DNA from: Mycobacterium sp. 1245111.1
Lineage (GTDB): Bacteria > Actinomycetota > Actinomycetes > Mycobacteriales > Mycobacteriaceae
Assembly (NCBI RefSeq): GCF_001673405.1
Contig: NZ_LZLV01000004.1
Location: forward strand, 1 to 64,000
Direction of reading: 5' to 3'
Length of the DNA stretch: 64,000 nucleotides
The notes under the pieces were generated by a model, which was not told where the DNA came from, ran no database searches, and worked only from the letters and a program-made list of their open reading frames with translations. Shown one piece after another: positions 37,162 to 45,384 of the stretch. Position numbers and translations under genes: made by a program. How positions within the stretch are numbered: position 1 is the first letter of the stretch; the number at the start of each line of letters is the position of its first letter.

Positions 37162-37276
37162 TTTCGTAGACCCGACCACCTGAGTTACAGCTGGCTCCCG
37201 GATCTGCGCCGCCGGGACCAGCCACCGGTGGTTTGCGCGGTCCACGCCGGCTACTCCACCAAAGGAGATGTGCCGC

Positions 37277-38938
37277 ATGACGTCCCCCCGCCCGACCAAG
37301 AGCCAGGGTCAGTGGGCGCTTGGTGAGCGCGAGCCGCTCAACCCCAACGAGCAGTTCAAGAAGGACGACGACGCGCTCAACGTGCGCGATCGGATCATCA
37401 ACCAGTATTCGAAGACCGGTTTCGACAGCATCGAAAAGAACGACCTGCGCGGCCGGATGCGGTGGGCGGGCCTGTACACGCAGCGTGAGCAGGGGTACGA
37501 CGGCAGCTTCACCGGCGACGAGAACGCCGATCTGCTCGAGGCCAAGTACTTCATGATGCGGGTCCGTTGCGACGGCGGCGCGATCTCGACCCACGCCCTG
37601 CGCACCCTCGGCGAGATCTCGATCGAGTACGCCCGCGACACCGCGGACATCTCCGACCGGGAAAACGTGCAGTACCACTGGATCCAGATCGAGGATGTTC
37701 CGGCGATCTGGGAGCGGCTGGCCGAAGTCGGGCTGCAGACCACCGAGGCTTGCGGCGACTGCCCCCGTGTGGTGCTGGGCTCTCCGCTGGCCGGTCGGTC
37801 GCTGGACGAGGTGCTCGATCCCACGCCGGCGCTCGAGGAGATCGTGCGCCGCTACATCGGCAGCCCGGACTTCTCGAACCTGCCGCGCAAGTACAAGACC
37901 GCGATCTCGGGTCTGCAGGACGTCGCGCACGAGGTCAACGACATCTCGTTCATCGGCGTCAACCACCCCGAGCACGGCCCAGGTCTGGACCTGTGGGTCG
38001 GCGGTGGCCTGTCGACGAATCCGATGTTGGCGCAACGGGTCGGCGCGTGGGTGCCGCTGGATGAGGTCCCCGATGTCTGGGAGGCAGTTACGTCGCTGTT
38101 CCGTGACTACGGTTACCGGCGACTGCGGTCGAAGGCGCGGCTGAAGTTCCTCGTCAAGGATTGGGGCATCGAGAAGTTCCGCGAGGTGCTCGAAACCGAG
38201 TACCTCAAGCGCAAACTCATCGACGGCCCGGCACCCGAGCCGCTGACCCGACCGATCGACCACGTCGGGGTGCAGAAGACCAAGAACGGGCTCAACGCCG
38301 TCGGCGTCGCACCGATTGCGGGCCGGGTGTCCGGCACGATCCTGGCCGCGGTCGCCGACCTGGCCGAGCAGGCGGGCTCGCAGACGGTCAGCTTCACGCC
38401 GTACCAGAAGCTGATCATCCTGGACGTCGCCGACGACAAGGTCGACGCATTGGTCGCCGGCCTCGAAGCACTGGGCCTGCAATCGCGGCCGTCGCAGTGG
38501 CGTCGAAACCTGATGGCGTGCACCGGAATCGAGTACTGCAAGTTGTCGTTCGCCGAAACCCGGGTGCGTTCGCAGTCGCTGGTGCCCGAACTGGAACAGC
38601 GTCTCGAGGACCTCAACGCGCAGCTCGATGTGCCGGTCACGGTGAACCTGAACGGATGCCCCAACTCGTGCGCCCGAATCCAGGTGGCCGACATCGGGTT
38701 CAAGGGCCAGATGGTCGACGACGGGCACGGGAATTCGGTCGAGGGGTTCCAGGTTCACCTTGGAGGCAGCCTGGGACTCGACAGTGGGTTCGGGCGCAAA
38801 CTACGTCAGCACAAGGTGACCAGCGACGAGCTCGGCGACTATATCGACCGCGTGGTGCGCAACTTTGTGAAGCAACGAGACGGTGACGAGCGTTTCGCGA
38901 ACTGGGCGATGCGTGCCGAGGAGGCAGATCTGCGATGA
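37277..38938 (+). CDS. sirA: SirA, ferredoxin-dependent assimilatory sulfite reductase
   Basis: Reduces sulfite to sulfide in cysteine synthesis using siroheme and a 4Fe-4S cluster. 553 residues. Cluster ligands lie in ACTGIEYCKLSF (C-x5-C, about 413-419) and NGCPNSCARIQ (C-x3-C, about 458-462). Two ferredoxin-like half-domains plus two siroheme domains are in the normal order. Named nirA in older annotation. ATG 37277 is 9 bases after AAAGGAG; ATG 37268 abuts that SD and is less likely. First of three overlapping genes with cysH and the chelatase. Confidence 0.95.
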   Translation: MTSPRPTKSQGQWALGEREPLNPNEQFKKDDDALNVRDRIINQYSKTGFDSIEKNDLRGRMRWAGLYTQREQGYDGSFTGDENADLLEAKYFMMRVRCDGGAISTHALRTLGEISIEYARDTADISDRENVQYHWIQIEDVPAIWERLAEVGLQTTEACGDCPRVVLGSPLAGRSLDEVLDPTPALEEIVRRYIGSPDFSNLPRKYKTAISGLQDVAHEVNDISFIGVNHPEHGPGLDLWVGGGLSTNPMLAQRVGAWVPLDEVPDVWEAVTSLFRDYGYRRLRSKARLKFLVKDWGIEKFREVLETEYLKRKLIDGPAPEPLTRPIDHVGVQKTKNGLNAVGVAPIAGRVSGTILAAVADLAEQAGSQTVSFTPYQKLIILDVADDKVDALVAGLEALGLQSRPSQWRRNLMACTGIEYCKLSFAETRVRSQSLVPELEQRLEDLNAQLDVPVTVNLNGCPNSCARIQVADIGFKGQMVDDGHGNSVEGFQVHLGGSLGLDSGFGRKLRQHKVTSDELGDYIDRVVRNFVKQRDGDERFANWAMRAEEADLR

Positions 38939-39666
38939 GCAACCAGACGGAAGCGGAATTGCGGGAGCTGGCCGAAAAGGGCGCCGCGGAGTTGGACGGC
39001 GCCGGCGCGGACGAGCTGTTGCGCTGGACCGACGAGAACTTCGGCGGTGTCGGCGGGCCCCGGTCCACGGCGACCTGCAACTACGTGGTGGCTTCGAACA
39101 TGCAGGACGCCGTGCTGGTCGATATGGCGGCCAAGGTTCGCCCGGGTGTGCCAGTCCTGTTCTTGGACACGGGATATCACTTCGTCGAGACCATCGGTAC
39201 CCGTGACGCTGTCGAGGCGGTCTACGACGTCCGGGTGCTCAACGTCACGCCCGAACATAGTGTCGCCGAGCAGGACGAGTTGCTCGGTAAGGATTTGTTC
39301 GCCCGTGAGCCGGGCGAGTGCTGCCGCCTCCGCAAGGTCGCCCCGCTGTCCAAGGCGCTGCGCGGATACTCCGCATGGGTGACCGGTCTGCGACGGGTCG
39401 AGGCACCGACGCGTGCCAACGCGCCGTTGATCAGCTTCGACGAGGCGTTCGGCCTGGTGAAGATCAACCCGCTAGCCGCGTGGTCGGACGACGACATGCA
39501 GAACTACATCGACGAGAACGACGTTCTGGTCAATCCGCTTGTCTACGAAGGCTATCCGTCGATCGGTTGTGCGCCCTGCACCGCCAAGCCGGTCGAGGGC
39601 GCCGACCCGCGCAGCGGACGGTGGCAGGGTCTGTCGAAGACTGAATGCGGGCTGCACGCGTCGTGA
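38935..39666 (+). CDS. cysH: CysH, adenylylsulfate (APS) reductase
   Basis: 243 residues. Makes sulfite from adenylylsulfate. The iron-sulfur type is shown by ECCRLRKV (adjacent Cys pair near 129) and IGCAPC (C-x2-C near 214); the catalytic Cys lies in KTECGLH at the C-terminus. This pattern is APS- rather than PAPS-specific. ATG overlaps the sirA stop by 4 bases. Product feeds SirA directly. Confidence 0.95.
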   Translation: MSNQTEAELRELAEKGAAELDGAGADELLRWTDENFGGVGGPRSTATCNYVVASNMQDAVLVDMAAKVRPGVPVLFLDTGYHFVETIGTRDAVEAVYDVRVLNVTPEHSVAEQDELLGKDLFAREPGECCRLRKVAPLSKALRGYSAWVTGLRRVEAPTRANAPLISFDEAFGLVKINPLAAWSDDDMQNYIDENDVLVNPLVYEGYPSIGCAPCTAKPVEGADPRSGRWQGLSKTECGLHAS

Positions 39667-40361
39667 CGACACTTGTGCTGACGGCCCACGGCAGCGCAGA
39701 TCCACGATCGGCCGCCAATGCGCGGGCGGTGGCCAATCAGATTCGTTTCATGCGGCCGGGCCTGCGGCTGCGTGTCGCGTTCTGCGACCTGAACACGCCG
39801 CGGCTGCCTGACGTCCTGACGCCGGACGCAGTCGTCACACCATTCCTGCTCGCCGACGCTTACCACGCTCGTATCGACATCCCGCACCAAATCGACAGCT
39901 GCGGCATGACCGTGCGGCAAGCCGAGGTGCTCGGCGAGGACGACCGGCTGGTGTGCGTCTTGCGTGAGCGGCTTGACGAACTGGGAGTCGACGCGCGTGA
40001 CCCCGACTTGGGTGTCGCCGTCGTCGCGATCGGTTCGACACATGCGGCCGCGAACGCCAGGACCGCGACGGTGGCGGACAAGCTGGGCGCGGGCACCCAA
40101 TGGCGCGGCACCACAACGGCATTCGCGACCGGAAATGGTCCGTCACCGGCCGAGGCCGCCGACTCGTTGCGCCGCAACGGCGCCCGCCGCGTGGTGATTG
40201 CGCCGTGGTTCCTCGCGCCCGGCAAGCTGACCGATCGCGTCGCGGCTTTCGCCGCCGCCGAAGGTCTTCCGATGGCCGCGCCACTCGGTGGCCATCGCCT
40301 GGTCGCCCAGACGGTGCTGGACCGCTTCGACGCGGCGATTGCCCTACGCGCCGCGGCCTAG
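39663..40361 (+). CDS. che1: Sirohydrochlorin ferrochelatase (CbiX/SirB type)
   Basis: 232 residues, two similar half-domains as in long CbiX chelatases. N-terminal metal-binding His in LVLTAHGSADPRS, and a second half with VVAIGSTHAAAN and WFLAPGKLTD. It should insert iron into sirohydrochlorin to make siroheme for SirA. In M. tuberculosis the equivalent gene Rv2393 is che1. GTG 39663 overlaps the cysH stop (GTGA); the frame continues 18 bases upstream inside cysH but has no better start. Confidence 0.88.
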   Translation: MTTLVLTAHGSADPRSAANARAVANQIRFMRPGLRLRVAFCDLNTPRLPDVLTPDAVVTPFLLADAYHARIDIPHQIDSCGMTVRQAEVLGEDDRLVCVLRERLDELGVDARDPDLGVAVVAIGSTHAAANARTATVADKLGAGTQWRGTTTAFATGNGPSPAEAADSLRRNGARRVVIAPWFLAPGKLTDRVAAFAAAEGLPMAAPLGGHRLVAQTVLDRFDAAIALRAAA

Positions 40362-40422
40362 CCAGAATTAGGTTGCGATTTCGTTGATGGAGTCTTAACA
40401 GCAGGCTACGGTAGCCATCACC

Positions 40423-41022
40423 ATGACATCACCAGCAGCACCGGACGCCGATCCGACGGACACTGATCGCCCCGTCAACCGATGGGCGGTCGCGACATTT
40501 CTGCTCGGGGTGGTGAGCCTCGTCCCGTTCAGCGTGATCACCGGGATCGTCACGTTCGTCAAGACCCGGGGCACCAAGGAGGCCGGACGCGGGTTGGCGG
40601 TCGCCGGGCTGGTCATCTCCGCCCTATGGGTGGCGATCTGGGCCTACATCGAGTGGCCCAAGGACGGGCTGATCACCGGCCCGATCCAGTCCGACAGAGT
40701 CGGCACCTGTTTTCAGGAAACCATCAACTCGCCGGTCAGCTGCGACAAGCCACACTCCGACGAACTGTTCGCGATGCTGAAGCTTTCACGCTTCCCCGAC
40801 AGCGACCACGAACAGCGGCAGATCGAGAATCGCTGCAAGGCAGAACTTTCCAAGTATTCGGCAACCGCAGTCCGCGACCCGGGCATCCAGGTGGACGCGT
40901 GGTCACCGGGCACCGAGTGGAAGCAACTCGACAGGCACGCCGCAGGGTGCGTTGCCCACACCGGGTCCGAGCGGGTCGGCTCGATCAAGCTCGGACCAGC
41001 CTTCAGCTGGAACTCACCCTAA
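40423..41022 (+). CDS. DUF4190-type membrane protein with extracytoplasmic septum-formation-like tail
   Basis: 199 residues. A cytoplasmic N-terminus rich in Asp/Pro, then two membrane helices at about 25-46 and 58-78 ([37 protein letters not shown]) in DUF4190 style. An extracytoplasmic domain with paired Cys follows ([20 protein letters not shown], later NRCKAEL and AGCVAHT). Such domains occur beside cell-division or septum proteins; function unproven. Its 3' end overlaps convergent cysA by 20 bases. A promoter may lie in 40362-40422 (TAGGTT and TACGGT elements). Confidence 0.8.
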   Translation: MTSPAAPDADPTDTDRPVNRWAVATFLLGVVSLVPFSVITGIVTFVKTRGTKEAGRGLAVAGLVISALWVAIWAYIEWPKDGLITGPIQSDRVGTCFQETINSPVSCDKPHSDELFAMLKLSRFPDSDHEQRQIENRCKAELSKYSATAVRDPGIQVDAWSPGTEWKQLDRHAAGCVAHTGSERVGSIKLGPAFSWNSP

Positions 41023-42058
41023 TCTCGTCGACGTCGACATCGTTGTGCGGCAACGCCTCTTCGGGGAGGGTTGGCACCCGGGTGGGCCGCACGTAGACGG
41101 TGTCGCCCTCCTTCAGCCCGAGCGCTTCGGCGTCACCACGGGTGATCTGAGCGGTGAACGGGCCGCCGGTGGCCGCGTTGGTCAGTTCGACCCGCACCTC
41201 GAAGCCCAGCATGACCACCCGGTCGATGGTCGCCCGGACTACGGCGGTGGATGCGGCGCCATCGTCGACGGCGAGCTTCATATCGGGACTTCGGCCGACC
41301 CTAATGTCGTGTGGGCGAACCAGAATGCCGTTCAGCGACGAGACCGCGCCCAAGAACGACATCACGAACGCGTTGGCCGGGCTGTCGTACACCGCGTTCG
41401 GCGAACCGATCTGCTCGATGCGACCGTCATTGAGCACCGCGATCCGATCGGCCACATCCAGCGCTTCGGCCTGATCGTGGGTGACGAGAACGGTCGTGAC
41501 GTGCACGTCGTCGTGCAAGCGACGCAGCCACGCGCGCAGGTCGTCGCGGACCTTCGCGTCCAGCGCACCGAACGGTTCGTCGAGCAGCAGCACCTGCGGG
41601 TCGACGGCCAGCGCCCGCGCCAGCGCCATCCGCTGGCGCTGACCGCCGGACAGCTGGCTGGGATAGCGAGTCTGAAATCCGCTGAGGCCCACCACCTCGA
41701 GCAGATGGTCGACCTTCTCGGCGATCTCCGCCTTCGGTCGCTTGCGGATCTTCAACCCGAAGGCCACGTTGTCGCGAACGGTCAAGTGCTTGAACGCCGC
41801 GTAATGCTGGAACACGAAACCGATTCCACGCCGTTGCGGCGCAACGGTAGTGACGTCGCGCCCGTTGATGACAATCTGCCCGGAGTCGGGTTGATCGAGC
41901 CCGGCGATGGCCCGCAACAGTGTCGACTTGCCCGACCCGCTGGGTCCGAGCAACGCGGTCAGCGAGCCTGCCGGTACGTCGAAATCGACGTTGTCGAGCG
42001 CGACGAAGTCGCCGTAGCGTTTGTTGGCGCCGCGCACGGTGATTGCGTTGTCGGTCAT
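41003..42058 (-). CDS. cysA: CysA, sulfate ABC transporter ATPase
   Basis: 351 residues. Walker [19 protein letters not shown] near 34-51, Q-loop [13 protein letters not shown], signature [15 protein letters not shown], Walker [13 protein letters not shown], plus a C-terminal TOBE-like domain (about 240-351). Last gene of subI-cysT-cysW-cysA. ATG 42058 is preferred over in-frame starts 54 bases upstream because it begins the conserved domain 19 bases after the cysW stop. Confidence 0.95.
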   Translation of the reverse strand: MTDNAITVRGANKRYGDFVALDNVDFDVPAGSLTALLGPSGSGKSTLLRAIAGLDQPDSGQIVINGRDVTTVAPQRRGIGFVFQHYAAFKHLTVRDNVAFGLKIRKRPKAEIAEKVDHLLEVVGLSGFQTRYPSQLSGGQRQRMALARALAVDPQVLLLDEPFGALDAKVRDDLRAWLRRLHDDVHVTTVLVTHDQAEALDVADRIAVLNDGRIEQIGSPNAVYDSPANAFVMSFLGAVSSLNGILVRPHDIRVGRSPDMKLAVDDGAASTAVVRATIDRVVMLGFEVRVELTNAATGGPFTAQITRGDAEALGLKEGDTVYVRPTRVPTLPEEALPHNDVDVDEIRVSSS

Positions 42059-42077
42059 CTGCGCCACTCCTCCCGTG

Positions 42078-42896
42078 TCATGCCTGCTTGGCCGCTCGGT
42101 TGCGGCGAGCATCGAGAATCACCTGAACGATCAGAACCAGTACCGACACCACCATCAGCAGCGTCGAAAGTGCGTACGCGCCATACTCGGCGCCGCGGTT
42201 GTAGCGATCGGAGACCAGCAACGTCAGCGTCTGCGACTGCCCCGGCAGGTTGGACGAGACCATGATGACCGCGCCGTACTCGCCGAGCGTGCGTGCAATG
42301 GTCAACACGACGCCATAGGTCAACCCCCACCGGATCGACGGCAGGGTGATCCGCCAAAACGTCTGCCACCAATTCGAACCCAGCGTTGCGGCGGCCTGCT
42401 CCTGGTCGTTGCCCAACTCGTGCAGCACCGGCTCGACCTCGCGGACCACGAAGGGCAGCGTCGCGAAGATACTGGCCAGTACGATGCCCGGCAAGCCGAA
42501 GATGATCTTGAAACCGAAGTCCTTCTCGACGAAGCCGAACAGTCCCGCCGATCCCCACAACACGATCAGCGCCACACCCACCACGACCGGTGACACCGCG
42601 AATGGCAGGTCGATGATCGCCTGCAGGATGCCCTTGCCGCGGAACCGGTTGCGCGCCAGCATCAACGCGGTCGGGATACCGAACAGCACGTTGAGCGGCA
42701 CCACGATCGCCACCACCAGAACCGACAGGTTCAGCGCCGATATCGCAGCGGGTGTGCTGATCCAGTCGAAGAACTGACCGAGGCCGGGCTGGAAGGTCCG
42801 CCACAAGATCAGCCCGACCGGGACCACCAACAACACCGCCACGTAGGCCAGGGCCAGGAAGCGAAGCAGGTAGCGAACCGGCATCGAGAGGGTCAC
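42078..42896 (-). CDS. cysW: CysW, sulfate ABC transporter permease
   Basis: 272 residues with six membrane helices and the permease coupling loop around [23 protein letters not shown] 42896 overlaps the cysT stop (GTGA). Pairs with CysT to form the sulfate channel. Confidence 0.95.
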   Translation of the reverse strand: MTLSMPVRYLLRFLALAYVAVLLVVPVGLILWRTFQPGLGQFFDWISTPAAISALNLSVLVVAIVVPLNVLFGIPTALMLARNRFRGKGILQAIIDLPFAVSPVVVGVALIVLWGSAGLFGFVEKDFGFKIIFGLPGIVLASIFATLPFVVREVEPVLHELGNDQEQAAATLGSNWWQTFWRITLPSIRWGLTYGVVLTIARTLGEYGAVIMVSSNLPGQSQTLTLLVSDRYNRGAEYGAYALSTLLMVVSVLVLIVQVILDARRNRAAKQA

Positions 42897-43756
42897 GCTG
42901 CCAGCTCCTCACGCTTGGCCGCGCGCGATCCGAGGGTCCGCAGCACGAACAGTACGACGAACGAGATCGCCAACAACACAATCGATATCGCGGCGGCGCC
43001 AGTGCGATCGTCGTTTTCGATCAGGGTGCGGATCCACTGCGAGGACACTTCGGTCTTGCCAGGCACCGCACCACCGATCAACACGACGGAGCCGAATTCG
43101 CCGATCGCCCGCGCGAACGTCAGCCCGGCGCCGGTGAGCAGAACGGGCGTCAACGATGGCAGCACGACGGTGGTGAAGATCGTCGCATTGTTGGCACCGA
43201 GCGACGCGGCGGCTTCTTCGGTTTCGTGGTCGATCTCGAGCAGCACCGGCTGCACAGCCCGCACCACGAACGGCAGCGTGACGAAAGCCAATGCGACCCC
43301 CACACCCCATCCGGTGTGCTGCAGATGCAAGCCGACCGGACTGTGATTTCCGTAGAGCGCCAACATCACCAGGCTGGCCACGATCGTCGGCAACGCGAAA
43401 GGCAAGTCGATGATCACGTCGACGAGGCGCTTGCCGGGGAAGTCATCGCGCACCAGGACCCAAGCGATCAGCAGTCCGAAGAACATGTTGAGCACCGTGA
43501 CGCCGGCGGAGATGGTCAGCGTCACCCGGAAGGATTCGATGGCGGCGTTCGAGGTAACCGCCAGCCAAAACGCGTCCCAGCCGCCGCCGACCGATTGCCA
43601 GAAGATCGCAGCCAGCGGCAGCAGCACGATGACCGATAGCCACACCACCGAAACCCCGACCCGCAACGACGTTCCGTTGTTGGCAAGCTTGTTGCGGCCC
43701 AATGGTTTACCGATACGAGGGTTCCCGGTGACCTCGCTGGTGATTGCCGTCGTCAT
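42893..43756 (-). CDS. cysT: CysT, sulfate ABC transporter permease
   Basis: 287 residues with six membrane helices; coupling loop EEAAASLGANNATIFTTVVL. The open frame runs 99 bases further upstream, but ATG 43756 forms an ATGA overlap with the subI stop and starts MTTAITSEV, so it is chosen. Partner of CysW. Confidence 0.95.
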   Translation of the reverse strand: MTTAITSEVTGNPRIGKPLGRNKLANNGTSLRVGVSVVWLSVIVLLPLAAIFWQSVGGGWDAFWLAVTSNAAIESFRVTLTISAGVTVLNMFFGLLIAWVLVRDDFPGKRLVDVIIDLPFALPTIVASLVMLALYGNHSPVGLHLQHTGWGVGVALAFVTLPFVVRAVQPVLLEIDHETEEAAASLGANNATIFTTVVLPSLTPVLLTGAGLTFARAIGEFGSVVLIGGAVPGKTEVSSQWIRTLIENDDRTGAAAISIVLLAISFVVLFVLRTLGSRAAKREELAA

Positions 43757-44790
43757 CCGGTGGCCTGCGTGTAGATCTTGGTGATGCTGCCCGACTTCTT
43801 GTCGAACAGCTGGGTGTCCACCGAGGGCCAGCCGCCGAGATCGGCGATCGTCCACAACTTTTCCGGGGCCGGGAACTGGTCGCGGACGCCGGCGGCCACG
43901 GCGGGATCCACCGGCCGGAACCCGGCTGCCGCCCAGACCTTTTGGGCATCCGCCGTGTACTGGAAGTTCTTGAATGCGACTGCGGCATTCAGGTGCGGGC
44001 TGCTGGTCACTACCGCCACCGGGTTCTCGATTTTGATCGTCTGAGGCGGGTTGACATGGGTGATCGGCTTTCCTTGCCGCTCGGTGGCGATCGCCTCGTT
44101 TTCGTAACTGATCAAGACGTCACCGCTGCCCTGGACGAACACATCGGTGGCTTCGCGTCCGGAGCCGGGGCGGAGTTTCACGTGCTCGCTGACCAATTTG
44201 TGGACGAAGTCGAGCCCGGCCTTCGGGTTGTGACCGCCACCGCTCTTGACCACATACGGCGCGAGCAGGTTCCACTTCGCCGAGCCGGAACTCAACGGGC
44301 TGGGGGTGACGACGTCGACGCCGGGCCTCAGCAAATCGTCCCAGTCCTTGATGTTCTTGGGATTACCGGGGCGCACCACCAACGTCACGACCGACCCGAA
44401 CGGGATGCCCTTGGTGGCGTCCTTGTCCCAGTCCTTGGCGACCTTGCCCGCTTTGACAAGTCGGGCGATGTCGGGTTCGACGGAGAAGTTGACGATGTCG
44501 GCGGGCTTGCCGTCCACGACACCGCGCGACTGGTCCCCCGACGCCCCGTAGGAGGCGATCACCTGGATGCCTTTGCCCTCCTGCGAGGCGTTGAACGCGG
44601 GGATGATCTTGCTCCAGCCGGGCTCAGGCACCGAGTAGGCGACCAGCGTGATGCTGGTGTTCCCCGCGGCCGATCCTCCCCCGCCGACGACGTCGCTGGC
44701 GCCTCCGTGGCACGCGGCGATCATGCCGGCGGCCACGGTCAACGCAACAGCGTGCCGCCATCCGACGGGGTTCTTGGTGTCGTCGAACAA
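43753..44790 (-). CDS. subI: SubI, sulfate-binding lipoprotein
   Basis: 345 residues. Lipobox AGMIAAC with Cys near 27. Mature periplasmic sulfate-binding fold with typical LVAYSVPEPGWSKIIPAF, SYGASGDQS and VTPSPLSSGSAKWN stretches that build the anion site. Start is TTG 44790 with GAAAGG 7 bases upstream; no ATG is available. First gene of the importer operon, 72 bases after a Cys-rich leader ORF. Confidence 0.95.
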   Translation of the reverse strand: MFDDTKNPVGWRHAVALTVAAGMIAACHGGASDVVGGGGSAAGNTSITLVAYSVPEPGWSKIIPAFNASQEGKGIQVIASYGASGDQSRGVVDGKPADIVNFSVEPDIARLVKAGKVAKDWDKDATKGIPFGSVVTLVVRPGNPKNIKDWDDLLRPGVDVVTPSPLSSGSAKWNLLAPYVVKSGGGHNPKAGLDFVHKLVSEHVKLRPGSGREATDVFVQGSGDVLISYENEAIATERQGKPITHVNPPQTIKIENPVAVVTSSPHLNAAVAFKNFQYTADAQKVWAAAGFRPVDPAVAAGVRDQFPAPEKLWTIADLGGWPSVDTQLFDKKSGSITKIYTQATG

Positions 44791-44862
44791 TGGTCGACCT
44801 TTCGGAAGTGAGCTTGACGTCTGACAAATCCCAGTGCGAAAAAACGGCGCGCGGGCAGAAGG

Positions 44863-44955
44863 TCAGCGACAACAATGCACGTCAGAGACGGCGCAATCGC
44901 CCACGGCAATGAGCGCCAAGACGTGGCACTCGGTACTGCCGGACACTGCGTGCAT
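44863..44955 (-). CDS. Cys-rich leader peptide upstream of subI
   Basis: A 30-residue ORF, ATG 44955, ending DVHCCR-stop, with four Cys in all (two adjacent at the end). A TAGGCT -10-like hexamer ends 6 bases before the ATG, so the transcript is probably leaderless. Same design as the ORF before sirA. Likely a cysteine-responsive attenuator of sulfate uptake; the mechanism is known for such ORFs in mycobacteria but inferred here. Confidence 0.78.
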   Translation of the reverse strand: MHAVSGSTECHVLALIAVGDCAVSDVHCCR

Positions 44956-45005
44956 GGGCGAAGCCTAACAGAATGCTGTGGACTCGGAGCCGAAGCCGAT
45001 GCAGG

Positions 45006-45101
45006 TCAGCGCGTCAGCAGCCAGGCGACGATGACCAACACGACCAGCGCAACCAGTATCAAAGTGACCCGCGATCGGGGCATCCCGGCATTTCCGCTCA
45101 T
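45006..45101 (-). CDS. 31-residue single-pass membrane protein
   Basis: ATG 45101 overlaps the stop of the next small gene (ATGA). The product is a basic N-terminus (MPRSR) plus one hydrophobic helix, VTLILVALVVLVIVAWLLTR, to the C-terminus. Probably a real translationally coupled micro-protein. Function unknown. Confidence 0.6.
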   Translation of the reverse strand: MSGNAGMPRSRVTLILVALVVLVIVAWLLTR

Positions 45102-45292
45102 CTGGGTTCTTCGTCGGTGTGCCGGATGCGGTTCATCAGCCCGATGCCGCGCCCCAAGGCCGCGTCCAGTGCCGCCGCGACCACGTAGGCCAGGGCCAGC
45201 ACGACCGGCATCACCACGATGGTCTGGAAGACAAACCCCAGGCCAGACAGCCATAGTTCGACGCCGTCCCACCAGTTGAGGATCGCGTTCAT
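45098..45292 (-). CDS. 64-residue small membrane protein (Rv2401A-like)
   Basis: One central hydrophobic span (TIVVMPVVLALAYVVAAALD) between an amphipathic start and a basic/acidic tail (RHTDEEPR). Chosen start ATG 45292; the frame continues 36 bases upstream without improvement. By position next to subI and by type it matches the small membrane gene Rv2401A of M. tuberculosis (from memory). Coupled to the 31-residue ORF. Confidence 0.68.
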   Translation of the reverse strand: MNAILNWWDGVELWLSGLGFVFQTIVVMPVVLALAYVVAAALDAALGRGIGLMNRIRHTDEEPR

Positions 45293-45354
45293 CGGGCTCA
45301 CCCTATTCGGCGGGCTCAGTGATTCCAACCGGCTCCACTAAGCTGATGCGCGGG

Positions 45355-45376
45355 CCTCGGTGTCCAGCCCCGAGGA
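45355..45376 (+). promoter_or_regulatory. Hairpin that can mask the cobN ribosome-binding site
   Basis: CCTCGG at 45355-45360 pairs with CCGAGG at 45370-45375, enclosing part of the GAGGAGG Shine-Dalgarno that serves ATG 45385. This could limit translation initiation. It is only a 6-bp stem, so may be incidental. The 45293-45384 spacer is too short for a full cobalamin riboswitch and shows no B12-box. Confidence 0.4.
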
Positions 45377-45384
45377 GGTAGCCC

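Noticed and set aside
37127..38758. 543-codon minus-strand frame opposite sirA
   Set aside because: Antisense shadow of sirA, which has complete siroheme and Fe-S motifs.
45293..45384. Cobalamin riboswitch before cobN
   Set aside because: The spacer is only 92 bases and shows no B12-box-like conserved core.
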